64,000 nucleotides of DNA from SB11 sp965222995. Lineage in GTDB: Bacteria > Bacteroidota > Bacteroidia > UBA8524. The stretch's first letter is position 1, and each line of letters starts with the position of its first letter. The notes beneath the pieces are model-generated. The model saw nothing but the letters and a program-made list of their open reading frames with translations, was not told where the DNA came from and made no database searches. The translations under genes were made by a program, and so were the position numbers. The stretch is taken from contig OZ244977.1 of assembly GCA_965222995.1 (NCBI GenBank), positions 186,001-250,000 on the forward strand, given 5' to 3'. Positions 18,684 through 26,928 of this stretch are shown one piece after another.

Positions 18684-18766
18684 CTCCCCGTTATAGCGAG
18701 GAGGAACGACGAAGCTATCTTTGGCAGATTGCTTCACTTACCTAAGAAATCAAGTTCGTAATGACG
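18684..18766. repeat. Dispersed imperfect-palindrome intergenic repeat, copy 2
   Basis: It carries the same 29-base core as copy 1 (at 18693-18721), followed by AGATTGCTTCACTTACC. It ends CGTAATGACG (18757-18766), which is nearly complementary to the CCGTTATAGCG opening. This copy is more complete and shows the inverted-repeat architecture clearly. It occupies nearly the whole gap between the PIG-L gene and the next SDR gene. Confidence 0.75.
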
Positions 18767-18804
18767 AAAGTGCTAAAGGCTAAGAGCCAATAGCTAACAG
18801 CAAA

Positions 18805-19716
18805 TTGAATAGAGTATTAGTTACAGGTGCAGGAGGTTTTTTAGGTAAATACCTAAAGCAAGGGTTAGTAGATGCCGGCTATGAAATAGAAACCGTAGGC
18901 TTAGCAGGTGAAGGAAATGATATTACTTGCGATTTAAGCAAAGAAGTTCCCGATCTTAAGAACCAATATATAGCAGTATTGCATGCGGCAGGTAAAGCAC
19001 ATAGCGTACCCAAAACAGAGGCACAAAAACAAGCCTTTTGGGATGTGAACTTAGGAGGCACAGAAAACCTTTTAAAAGCACTTGAATACAGTAACAACAA
19101 TCCGCAAACCATAGTATTTATAAGCTCAGTATCAGTGTATGGGTTAGATAGTGGTGAGAACATTTCGGAAACACACCCACTAAATGCCCAAGACCCTTAT
19201 GGGCAAAGTAAGATAAAAGCAGAAGAAGCAATCGTAGAGTGGAGCCAATCAAAAGGTATAAACTACTTTAACCTTCGTTTACCTTTATTGGCAGGTGATA
19301 ACCCACCGGGTAATCTCGGTAGTATGATAAATGCCCTTAAAAAAGGCTATTATTTTAGAATTGGGAAAGGGAATGCCTATAAATCAATAGTATTGGCGAG
19401 CGATGTGGCTAAGTTTATCCCTACACTATTTGGCAAAACACAATCGGGGGCATACAACCTTACCGATGGAATTCATCCCACCTTTGCTCAGATAGAAGAT
19501 AAGATGGCGAGAGAAGTAGGCAAGCAAGTAAAAATTAAAGTAGCTGATATTTTTGCAAGAATTATAGCCTTTAAGGGAGATTTTATTCCAAAGTTCCCAC
19601 TAAAAACAAGGCAGTATAAAAAAATAACCTCTACACTTACTTTTGCAGATGATAAGGCAAGGAAAGAAATAGGGTGGACTTCACGCTCTTTTTTAGAAAC
19701 TCCATTAAGTGTTTAA
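18805..19716 (+). CDS. NAD-dependent epimerase/dehydratase (WbpV/FnlB-like SDR)
   Basis: 303 residues with TGAGGFLGKYL at residues 7-17, HAAGKAH in place of HLAA, the active-site Tyr and Lys in DPYGQSKIKAE, and SSVSVYG. The HAAGKAH.. and NLRLPLLAG patterns resemble the group of 4-epimerases/4-reductases acting on UDP-2-acetamido-sugars, found beside WbpL-type initiating transferases where they make the first sugar (for example UDP-D-QuiNAc or FucNAc). The initiating transferase lies three genes downstream. The start is TTG at 18805, right after the intergenic repeat. Its end overlaps the acyltransferase gene by 8 bp. Confidence 0.7.
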   Translation: MNRVLVTGAGGFLGKYLKQGLVDAGYEIETVGLAGEGNDITCDLSKEVPDLKNQYIAVLHAAGKAHSVPKTEAQKQAFWDVNLGGTENLLKALEYSNNNPQTIVFISSVSVYGLDSGENISETHPLNAQDPYGQSKIKAEEAIVEWSQSKGINYFNLRLPLLAGDNPPGNLGSMINALKKGYYFRIGKGNAYKSIVLASDVAKFIPTLFGKTQSGAYNLTDGIHPTFAQIEDKMAREVGKQVKIKVADIFARIIAFKGDFIPKFPLKTRQYKKITSTLTFADDKARKEIGWTSRSFLETPLSV

Positions 19717-20884
19717 TTTTAATTTAAAATCGTTTCAAAGAATAACCTCAGGCAATAGAAAATTTATTCCTGAAATAGATGGATTACGGTTTATAGCCAT
19801 TATAACAGTTGTTTTCTTACACACTAATACGAATTTTAAAAGAGTATATGAGCATATTATTCCTACAGAATACAATGGCAGCTTCTTAGACCATATTTTT
19901 TCTTTAAGTGGTATTGGGGTTGATTTATTCTTTTCTATAAGTGGTTTTATATTAGGTTTACCCTTTGCCCGTTATTATTTGTTGGGTGAGCGAAAGGTAA
20001 ATCTTAAAGGTTACTTCATTCGTCGTCTCACAAGACTAGAGCCTCCTTATATAATTGCATTATTATTGTTGTATGTGGGTGTAACGGTTTTTGAGGGAGT
20101 TAATTTTTCAGAATATTTTAATAATCTTGTTGCATCAATATTTTATTCCCACTCAATAGTTTTCGGGGGGTTCAATCCTATAAACCCCGTAACGTGGAGC
20201 CTTGAAACTGAGGTGCAGTTTTATATACTTGCACCATTATTAGGGTTCTTATTGTTTTCAAAAAACCCATGGGTAAGGCGCATTGTACTTATAAGTATTA
20301 TTGTGTGGTTAAACTGGGGAGTGCCTGCTATTTATAAATGGTTAGAAAAGGTACATTTAAATAAGTCAATCATAAATTATCTCCACAATTTTTTAGTTGG
20401 TTTTGCCTTTGTGGAGGTATTTCTGTTTGGATTAGATAAAATTAAAAAAGGAGTTTGGTGGGATATTATTGGTGTATTAGCAATAGTAGGGATATATACA
20501 TTCATACCTGATGATTTGTTTAGGTATGAGCGTATATATTTTGATATAAGTATATTCTTGCTGTTTATCAGTGTGTTTAAAGGTGTAGTATTCAATTACA
20601 TTTTCACACGTCAGTTTATTGTAGTTGTGGGAGGAATGTGTTATACCATATATTTGTTACACTACCCTGTTTTGTTTATTACAATGAAAGTGATTAGTGC
20701 TATTTGGATAGGCAGTTTTGTACCAACAATAATTATTAACTTCATAGTTTCAATACTTCTTTTATTGGGAATTTCAGCAGTGTTTTTTAAACTTATTGAA
20801 CAACCCTGTATGGATAAGAATTGGCCGACACAGTTAAAAGAATTTTTTAAGCAGAGATTTAGTAAAGCGAATGCAGAAAACTAA
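19709..20884 (+). CDS. Acyltransferase 3 family protein (OafA-like O-acetyltransferase)
   Basis: 391 residues with about ten membrane helices. The N-terminal motif FIPEIDGLRFIAIITVVFLHT contains the family's catalytic His. The first loop has GVDLFFSISGFILG and RRLTRLEPPYI with the conserved Arg pair, and there is a later WSLETEVQFYI segment with the conserved Glu. Such integral membrane proteins O-acetylate sugars of O-antigen or exopolysaccharide. The start is GTG with an 8 bp overlap to the SDR gene upstream; the next gene begins 14 bp before its stop. No C-terminal SGNH domain is present. Confidence 0.85.
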   Translation: MFNFNLKSFQRITSGNRKFIPEIDGLRFIAIITVVFLHTNTNFKRVYEHIIPTEYNGSFLDHIFSLSGIGVDLFFSISGFILGLPFARYYLLGERKVNLKGYFIRRLTRLEPPYIIALLLLYVGVTVFEGVNFSEYFNNLVASIFYSHSIVFGGFNPINPVTWSLETEVQFYILAPLLGFLLFSKNPWVRRIVLISIIVWLNWGVPAIYKWLEKVHLNKSIINYLHNFLVGFAFVEVFLFGLDKIKKGVWWDIIGVLAIVGIYTFIPDDLFRYERIYFDISIFLLFISVFKGVVFNYIFTRQFIVVVGGMCYTIYLLHYPVLFITMKVISAIWIGSFVPTIIINFIVSILLLLGISAVFFKLIEQPCMDKNWPTQLKEFFKQRFSKANAEN

Positions 20885-21911
20885 TATAAAATTTGCCGTA
20901 TCTGGCTTTGGGCATATAGGGAGAAGACATGCTACTATTATAAATGAATATAATGGTTCAGAATTAGTTGCGATAATAGATACAAACCCTAAAGCCAAAG
21001 AACATGAGTTATACCCATCGGGAGTTCCTTTTTTTAATTCAATAGAAGAGTTTTTTGCTTCGGATATTGAAGCTGATGTATTAAATATTGCTACGCCAAA
21101 CGGGTACCATTGCCCACAAGCATTAACAGCTTTAGACAATGGGTGCCACGTAGTAATTGAGAAGCCTATGGGCTTAAGTAAAGCAGAGTGCGAAAGCGTA
21201 ATATTTAAAGCACTTAATGTTTCAAAACAAGTATTTGTGGTGAAACAAAACCGCTACAGCCCTCCCAGCCAATGGATGAAAAAAGTGGTGAGCAGTGAAA
21301 CTATTGGTGATGTGTTAATGGTACAGGTAAATTGCTACTGGAACCGTGACGACCGTTACTATAAACCCGGCGGGTGGAAAGGACAGCTAAAACTGGATGG
21401 GGGTACTTTGTTTACCCAGTTTAGCCATTTTGTGGATATAATGTATTGGGTATTTGGTGATATAACTAACATAAAAGCCATTTTCAAAGACTTCAACCAT
21501 GCCAATAATACAGAGTTTGAAGATAGCGGCGTAGTGAATTTTGAGTTTGTAAATGGTGGTGTGGGTTGTATAAATTTCTCAACTTCAATTTGGGACACCA
21601 ATATGGAGAGTAGTATTACAGTTGTGGGAAGCAAAGGAAGTTTTAAAGTGGGGGGGCAGTATATGAATGAGATAGAATATTGCCATATAGAAAACTACGA
21701 GATGCCCGAATTAGCTCCAACTAATCCGCCTAACGATTATGGTCCGTTTAAAGGAAGTGCTGCAAATCATCACTATGTTGTAGAAAATGTAGTAAATACC
21801 CTTAACGGTAAAGATACTATTACTGCCAATGCTCTTGAGGGGCTAAAAGTAGTAGATATTATTGAGCGTATTTACGAGAGTAGAGACTTAAATGCGCTTA
21901 AGAAAAAGTAA
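20871..21911 (+). CDS. Gfo/Idh/MocA-family oxidoreductase (WlbA/WbpB-like)
   Basis: 346 residues. Rossmann motif GFGHIGRRH at about residues 12-20; the EKPMG sequence with the family's catalytic Lys; and a C-terminal domain containing GGWKGQLKLDGGTLFTQFSHFVDIMYWVFG, where the GG..F.QFSHFVD pattern supplies the substrate-site His and Asp. This is typical of UDP-GlcNAcA 3-dehydrogenases such as WlbA/WbpB, which act before amination at C3. The matching aminotransferase and N-acetyltransferase are not seen in this window, so the function could be a simpler sugar oxidation. ATG at 20871 overlaps the acyltransferase gene. Confidence 0.75.
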   Translation: MQKTNIKFAVSGFGHIGRRHATIINEYNGSELVAIIDTNPKAKEHELYPSGVPFFNSIEEFFASDIEADVLNIATPNGYHCPQALTALDNGCHVVIEKPMGLSKAECESVIFKALNVSKQVFVVKQNRYSPPSQWMKKVVSSETIGDVLMVQVNCYWNRDDRYYKPGGWKGQLKLDGGTLFTQFSHFVDIMYWVFGDITNIKAIFKDFNHANNTEFEDSGVVNFEFVNGGVGCINFSTSIWDTNMESSITVVGSKGSFKVGGQYMNEIEYCHIENYEMPELAPTNPPNDYGPFKGSAANHHYVVENVVNTLNGKDTITANALEGLKVVDIIERIYESRDLNALKKK

Positions 21912-21951
21912 AAACTAATTCTTAGTGAACTCAGCAGGGTTAACTTAAAGC

Positions 21952-22908
21952 ATGACAATACTCCCAATAGTATTTTTGGTTTTACTTAGTGTTGAACTAC
22001 TGTATTTCAGAATAGCTGATAGGTTTAATATTATAGATAAACCTAATGAGCGAAGTTCACATACCAAAATAACGCTTAGAGGGGGTGGAATTATATTCTC
22101 TGTTTCAGTATTGCTATATACAGTCTATTCGGGAAATTATATATGGTTCACAGTAGGGTTGGTAGCCATAGCCACTATAAGTTTTTTGGATGATATTATA
22201 ACGTTATCAGGTAAAGTTCGCATACTAGTTCATTTAGCGGCCGTGTCATTACTGTTTTATCAAGTTGAGTTGTTTAATTACCATTGGGCATGGATTATTG
22301 CCGGCTACATATTAGTTATAGGTACCATAAACGCTTATAACTTTATGGATGGCATCAATGGCATAACCGGGGCATATAGTCTTAGTATTCTAACACCCCT
22401 TTTTCTGTTAAACCTTGATTACAAATTTGTTGATGAATCACTGATAATTTTTATTACAGTTGGTGTATTGGTATTTCTCATATTCAATTTTAGGAAAAGG
22501 GCTAAGTGCTTTGCCGGAGATGTGGGTAGTGTATCAATGGCATTTATAGTACTGTTTTTAATTACAAAGCTTATTATAGCCACGGGAGATTATAAGTATA
22601 TTTTGCTGTTGGCTGTATATGGTGTTGATAGCGTATTGACCATAGTGCACCGTTTGTTTTTAAAAGAAAATATTTTCAAAGCCCACCGCAAACACTTATA
22701 TCAGTACTTAAGCAATGAAATGAGGTTACCCCATTTAGTGGTAAGTATTTTATATGCTATTATTCAGTTTTGTATTGCTGTTTGGCTTATATATAGTGAT
22801 ACTGTTATGCAGTGGTGGCAACCTGCTACTGTACTCATAATATTGGGTTCAACTTATATCATAGTTAAGTATTTAATACTAAGTGGCAAACTAAAGCCAT
22901 TGGCATAA
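21952..22908 (+). CDS. MraY/WecA-family initiating phosphoglycosyltransferase (WbpL-like)
   Basis: 318 residues and about nine to ten membrane helices. Signature motifs of polyisoprenyl-phosphate N-acetylhexosamine-1-phosphate transferases are in order: DKPNERSSHT near residue 32, the Asp-Asp pair in SFLDD, NAYNFMDGINGITG, the catalytic GDVGS, and the cytoplasmic HRKHLYQ loop. The enzyme loads the first sugar phosphate onto undecaprenyl phosphate at the inner membrane and so starts each repeat unit. It is the only clear initiating transferase in the window. It starts 40 bp after the oxidoreductase and its TAA overlaps the next ATG. Confidence 0.88.
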   Translation: MTILPIVFLVLLSVELLYFRIADRFNIIDKPNERSSHTKITLRGGGIIFSVSVLLYTVYSGNYIWFTVGLVAIATISFLDDIITLSGKVRILVHLAAVSLLFYQVELFNYHWAWIIAGYILVIGTINAYNFMDGINGITGAYSLSILTPLFLLNLDYKFVDESLIIFITVGVLVFLIFNFRKRAKCFAGDVGSVSMAFIVLFLITKLIIATGDYKYILLLAVYGVDSVLTIVHRLFLKENIFKAHRKHLYQYLSNEMRLPHLVVSILYAIIQFCIAVWLIYSDTVMQWWQPATVLIILGSTYIIVKYLILSGKLKPLA

Positions 22909-23492
22909 TGCGAGATATTATAATAATTGGTGCAGGAGGATTGGGACGAGAAGTATTGGCAATACTTAAAAACTGCAATGCGAAGCAGCCCACTTATAAT
23001 ATTTTAGGCTTTGTTGATGATGGTAAAAGCGAAGGTGAAACTGTAAACAATATTGAAGTTTTAGGCGGTGTTGAGCATTTAAATTCTCTCACAAATAAAA
23101 CGGGAGTTATAATTGCAATATCTCTACCTAAAATACGGAAGACTATCTACAACAAAATTTCAAACCCAAAAGTATATTATCCAACTATATTGCACCCTAG
23201 TGTAATTCTTTCAGATGAAGAGTTTTTAAAAATTGGCAAGGGTTGCATTTTTTGCATCAACACAGTACTTACCACCAATATTAGTTTAGGTGATTTTGTA
23301 TTGCTAAATGCCGGAGCTATAATAAACCATGATGCTGAAATAGAAAGTTTCAGTACTATAATGCCGAGTGTAAATATTTCAACAGGGGCAAAAGTTGGTG
23401 AAGGGTGTTATATAGGCACAGGCAGCAAAATATCTAAACCCAAAACTATACCTGCTTGGGAAGTATTGCAAGCAGGGACAATAATTGCATAA
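22908..23492 (+). CDS. NeuD/PglD-like sugar O/N-acyltransferase (left-handed beta-helix)
   Basis: 194 residues. The N-terminal alpha/beta domain starts with IIGAGGLGREVLAIL (nucleotide-sugar binding). A left-handed beta-helix follows, with hexapeptide-type turns such as LKIGKGCIF, ISLGDFVLLNAGAIINHDAEI and ISTGAKVGEGCYIGTGSKI. The His in NHDAEI is the family's catalytic base. The end is shorter than usual: the closing coil normally seen as VxGNPAK is reduced to WEVLQAGTIIA. It is likely to acetylate an amino sugar nucleotide of the locus, transferring from acetyl-CoA. It overlaps the initiating transferase by one base and the next gene follows after 15 bp. Confidence 0.75.
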   Translation: MRDIIIIGAGGLGREVLAILKNCNAKQPTYNILGFVDDGKSEGETVNNIEVLGGVEHLNSLTNKTGVIIAISLPKIRKTIYNKISNPKVYYPTILHPSVILSDEEFLKIGKGCIFCINTVLTTNISLGDFVLLNAGAIINHDAEIESFSTIMPSVNISTGAKVGEGCYIGTGSKISKPKTIPAWEVLQAGTIIA

Positions 23493-23507
23493 ATAAAAGC
23501 TTACTAA

Positions 23508-24323
23508 GTGAATTTTCAGTTTTCTGTACTTCTTCCGGTTTATCATGGCAATACAACCCATGAGTTTACTGTAGCATTAAACAGTATTCTTTCTCAAAGC
23601 CTTCCTGCTAATGAAATCATTATAATTCAGGACGGACCTGTTGAAGAAGGCATTTCAGCTCAGTTAGCTGAACTTAAAAAGCAATCTGAAATAAAAGTTA
23701 TATTACTACCCATCAATACCGGAGTGGGTAATGCTTTAAATGAGGGGCTAAAACATTGTAGTTATGAGTGGGTAGCAAGAATGGATGCTGACGACAAAGC
23801 TGAACCAAACAGGTTTGAAGAAACGATGGCATTCATAAAGCAATATCCTGAAATAGACTTGGTGGGTACATACTATGCAGAACGTCCTCCACAAGGGAAA
23901 ACCTATGTAAGGAAAGTACCTTTAGTTTTTAATAAAATTAAAAGTTTTTCTATGTATAGAACCCCACACAGTCATCCTACGGTTTTTTATAAAAAAACAG
24001 CTGTACTGGATGCAGGCGGTTATAAAAATTTTCATTTTGCTGAAGATTGGTATTTGTGGCTAAGGATGTTTAAAAAAGGGTATACCTCAGCCAATATTCC
24101 TAAAATGTTGGTATATGCTCAAAACCAAAACTATGTTCGTAGGTTGGGGGCAAAAGCACTACAAAACGATTATAAGGCTATAAGGCAACTATGGGAAGAA
24201 GGCTTAATAAGGGCGCATCATTTTTTGTTTAATATATTTGTGCGAGCCATTGTGAGGTTATTGCCTACATCATTGGCAAATAAATTTTATAAAAACTACT
24301 TACGAAGTGCAGCAAAAAATTAA
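23508..24323 (+). CDS. Glycosyltransferase family 2
   Basis: 271 residues, GT-A fold. The first strand is FSVLLPVYHGN, then NEIIIIQDGP, NTGVGNALNEGL, and the metal-binding WVARMDADDKAEPNRF, the DxD site of GT2 enzymes. A late AEDWYLWLRM segment carries the catalytic ED-W pattern. It probably adds an early sugar to the lipid-linked glycan in the cytoplasm. The start is GTG at 23508, giving the first strand within five residues; no ATG is available. Its last 17 bases overlap the exosortase gene. Confidence 0.85.
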   Translation: MNFQFSVLLPVYHGNTTHEFTVALNSILSQSLPANEIIIIQDGPVEEGISAQLAELKKQSEIKVILLPINTGVGNALNEGLKHCSYEWVARMDADDKAEPNRFEETMAFIKQYPEIDLVGTYYAERPPQGKTYVRKVPLVFNKIKSFSMYRTPHSHPTVFYKKTAVLDAGGYKNFHFAEDWYLWLRMFKKGYTSANIPKMLVYAQNQNYVRRLGAKALQNDYKAIRQLWEEGLIRAHHFLFNIFVRAIVRLLPTSLANKFYKNYLRSAAKN

Positions 24324-24879
24324 AAGTTTTTATCAGGAGTTTAAGCCGGCTATCCTTTTCTTGTTGCGCTTTAGTACCACATTTGCCATACTGAGTTTGC
24401 TGTATGGTTTTTGGATAGAAGGGTATAAGGAAGTTGCTGACCCTGTTACCCGTAATGTAGCAGCACAAGTACGTACTATATTAGCATGGTTTCATGATAC
24501 GGTTACTTCAACACCAAGAGCCGGAGACCCTTCAATGGATATTCATATCAATGGAAAGTACTCTATTTCAGTATTTGAGGGCTGTAACGGAGTAGCTATA
24601 GTAAACCTTTTCTTTTCATTTTTAGTAGGTTTTTGGGGAGGGATTAAGAAACTTGCTTGGTTTACATTATTAGGCATTGTAATAATACACATTGCAAACC
24701 TGATTAGGTTGTTATTTTTAGCACAAATGGCACTTACAAACAGCCAGTTTTTCCATTTCACACATAAGTATTTATTTACATTATCTATATATGCTATAGT
24801 TTTTGTGCTATGGTATTTTTGGGTAACAAAAGTGAACCCGGTAGCAAAACCTGCTAAAAAAATCTCTGCCGATGCTTAA
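24307..24879 (+). CDS. xrtF: Exosortase family protein XrtF
   Basis: 190 residues with about five membrane helices. It shows the exosortase/archaeosortase catalytic triad in the expected order: Cys93 in EGCNGVAIVN, Arg134 in IANLIRLLFLA, and a His (His153, or His150) in FFHFTHKYLF. The short length and sequence fit the Bacteroidota-specific XrtF type (TIGR04128). Exosortases are integral-membrane transpeptidase-like enzymes thought to process C-terminal sorting signals on exported proteins and are often next to exopolysaccharide genes, as here. The start is GTG at 24307, overlapping the GT2 gene by 17 bp. It overlaps its partner gene by 8 bp. I find no obvious cognate C-terminal sorting signal among the window's proteins. 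Confidence 0.85.
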   Translation: MQQKIKSFYQEFKPAILFLLRFSTTFAILSLLYGFWIEGYKEVADPVTRNVAAQVRTILAWFHDTVTSTPRAGDPSMDIHINGKYSISVFEGCNGVAIVNLFFSFLVGFWGGIKKLAWFTLLGIVIIHIANLIRLLFLAQMALTNSQFFHFTHKYLFTLSIYAIVFVLWYFWVTKVNPVAKPAKKISADA

Positions 24880-25312
24880 TATTGGTATTAAAAGAGTAGT
24901 ACTTGTTGTAGTAGCCCTTTTAGGGCTTGCTTTTTTTTATACCCGTCAGGATTTTGACTTTGTGGATTGGCAAAACCGTTTCAACCAAAGTTTTGGCGGT
25001 GTTATAGAAGAAGGTAAAGAAGTAAATTTTATCATTAGCCGTTTGATTCGCTTTATTGCTAATGATTTGCTGTGCATACTATTAATTTATGCGTTATTTA
25101 ACAACAAACGCTATGTGGTGTTTGGTTTCTATATGCAATTGTTCGGGTTACTGGTATTATTTCCTATCTATATATTTTTCACTTTAAAAGCAGACACCTA
25201 TGCGGATTATTCTATTGTAGTTCCGCTTTACCGTTTGGTAATGAATCCTATCCTTATGGTGCTGCTTATTCCCGCATTCTATTTCCAACAAAAAATAAAA
25301 CAAGGGCAGTAA
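24872..25312 (+). CDS. Exosortase F system-associated membrane protein
   Basis: 146 residues with four predicted membrane helices and short loops. An Asp-rich sequence RQDFDFVDWQNRFNQSFGG follows the first helix. The size, position directly behind xrtF with an 8 bp overlap, and the N-terminal signature agree with the TIGR04127 'exosortase F-associated' family. Its role is unknown; translational coupling implies that it acts with XrtF in the inner membrane. Apart from the membrane helices there is no catalytic signature. Confidence 0.8.
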   Translation: MLNIGIKRVVLVVVALLGLAFFYTRQDFDFVDWQNRFNQSFGGVIEEGKEVNFIISRLIRFIANDLLCILLIYALFNNKRYVVFGFYMQLFGLLVLFPIYIFFTLKADTYADYSIVVPLYRLVMNPILMVLLIPAFYFQQKIKQGQ

Positions 25313-25330
25313 ACACTTAAATTTTATGTG

Positions 25331-25338
25331 TAGGTTTG
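25331..25338 (+). promoter_or_regulatory. Candidate -7 promoter element (TAGGTTTG)
   Basis: The 47 bp gap before the 522-residue membrane protein contains an exact match to the Bacteroidota -7 consensus TAnnTTTG, 21 bases upstream of the ATG. No clear -33 TTG is seen. Suggests a possible internal promoter; weak evidence. Confidence 0.25.
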
Positions 25339-25359
25339 GGCTGCAATAGTTTCTAACCT

Positions 25360-26928
25360 ATGAAGATTTCAGTTACTAAGCTTTTACTTTTTAGCTTAGC
25401 CTACTTATTTATACCTCATTTGATTTTCATTTTAGGGTGGGTGAAGCTGGCTATTGCTTTGCCTGCAACTACATTAGTACTTTTTCTCAGTTTTAAAATA
25501 GCTAAACAAGCCTATAATGATAATACAATAAGTGAGAATATTACTTTAAGCAAACCTACAATACTGTATTTAATCGTTTTTAGTTTGCTATTGGTTGCTT
25601 TTGCCGGAATTGGTGGACTGGTTTGGCAAAGAGACGACTTTTTTAAACACAATCTTATTTTTAGTGATTTACTACGCAATAATTGGCCTGTAACCTATAG
25701 TGAAACAAATTCTCAATCCATACTTACGTATTATTTAGGCTGGTATATGGTTCCTGCTGCTGTAGGAAAGGTGGCAGGTGTTTGGGCTACAGCTTTTACT
25801 TCCTTTTTGTGGACAGCCATAGGAAGCTTCTTTCTTTTCTTGTGGCTAAAACTCATCTTAAAAACAAGTAATTTACTTTTATGGGTAGTTTTTTTAGGTA
25901 TATCAGGGTTTGAGTTTTTGTGGGTAGCTGGACACTATATCTATTATTTGTTCACTTACTACCCGCAGTATGGTTTTTTGGCTCTCTTAAAAGGAACTTT
26001 TACTTATACACGTTCTGAATTAATTACACCTTATTTCAACCAAAATATACCTTCATTTTTTGTCGGGTTTTTGTCTGCCCCGCAGCATGTACTCCCAGGT
26101 TTTTTAACTTCAGCAATTATTATTTATGCTATAACTAAAAAGCTTTCATTTAGGTATACAGCAATTGTGGGAGTATTGATGGTGTTTTGGTCGCCTATTG
26201 TTTGCCTAGGGTTAGTCCCATTTGCGTTATATCATATATATGTTAACAAGAAAGGAGTTTTTTCAGTACAAAATATCTGGAGTTATGTATTTAGCGGAGT
26301 AATTTTATTTTTTGTGGTAAGTTATTTAATTGCTCACAAACCTCTTGAAGGCAATGGTTTTGTTTGGCAAGTGAATGGTAGTAACTGGCTATTTTATACC
26401 GTGGTATTTATTGTGTTAAAATTTGGAATTGTTTTTCTCTACTTATGGTATAAAAATATAAAGCTTGATTTTATCGGAGAGTATAAAATGCTAGGCTACC
26501 TTTCTGTTTTTTGCTTGGCTGCTTTAAGTGTTTATAAGCTGGGAGCTTATAATGATTTAATAGCAAGAGCCTCAATACCGTTTTATTTTGTGTTATTAAT
26601 TTGGGTTGTATTTTTCTTGCAAAGAATTAAAGAAAAATCATTTAAAAAATATGCTTTTGTATGGGGCATTGTGGCCTTAATGCTTATACCAAGAATATGG
26701 CAAGTGTATAAAACCATTATTTACACCCCTCAACTTAAAAGTAAAAAATATACTATTGCTGATGTTCCTAAAGAATATAATATTCTAAACCATAATGAGT
26801 GGTTGATACAAATAAAGCCTGAATACTTAGGACAATATGTAATAGATGATTCCATTAGCGGCCAGTACTTAGGTTCTACCAATTCTTTCTTTTATAACTG
26901 TTTGGCAAAAAATGAATTGGAAAACTAA
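25360..26928 (+). CDS. Multi-spanning membrane protein, possible GT-C-like
   Basis: 522 residues with about twelve hydrophobic helices. Between the third and fourth helices is a polar segment containing RDDFFKHNLIFSDLL and NNWPVTYSET. Acidic pairs in the first large outer loop are typical of GT-C glycosyltransferases, but I do not recognise the family. The C-terminal 60 residues are soluble and end without a sorting signal. ATG is 47 bp after the XrtF-associated gene; its end overlaps the methyltransferase gene by 17 bp. The position suggests a role in glycan modification or in the XrtF process. Confidence 0.45.
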   Translation: MKISVTKLLLFSLAYLFIPHLIFILGWVKLAIALPATTLVLFLSFKIAKQAYNDNTISENITLSKPTILYLIVFSLLLVAFAGIGGLVWQRDDFFKHNLIFSDLLRNNWPVTYSETNSQSILTYYLGWYMVPAAVGKVAGVWATAFTSFLWTAIGSFFLFLWLKLILKTSNLLLWVVFLGISGFEFLWVAGHYIYYLFTYYPQYGFLALLKGTFTYTRSELITPYFNQNIPSFFVGFLSAPQHVLPGFLTSAIIIYAITKKLSFRYTAIVGVLMVFWSPIVCLGLVPFALYHIYVNKKGVFSVQNIWSYVFSGVILFFVVSYLIAHKPLEGNGFVWQVNGSNWLFYTVVFIVLKFGIVFLYLWYKNIKLDFIGEYKMLGYLSVFCLAALSVYKLGAYNDLIARASIPFYFVLLIWVVFFLQRIKEKSFKKYAFVWGIVALMLIPRIWQVYKTIIYTPQLKSKKYTIADVPKEYNILNHNEWLIQIKPEYLGQYVIDDSISGQYLGSTNSFFYNCLAKNELEN

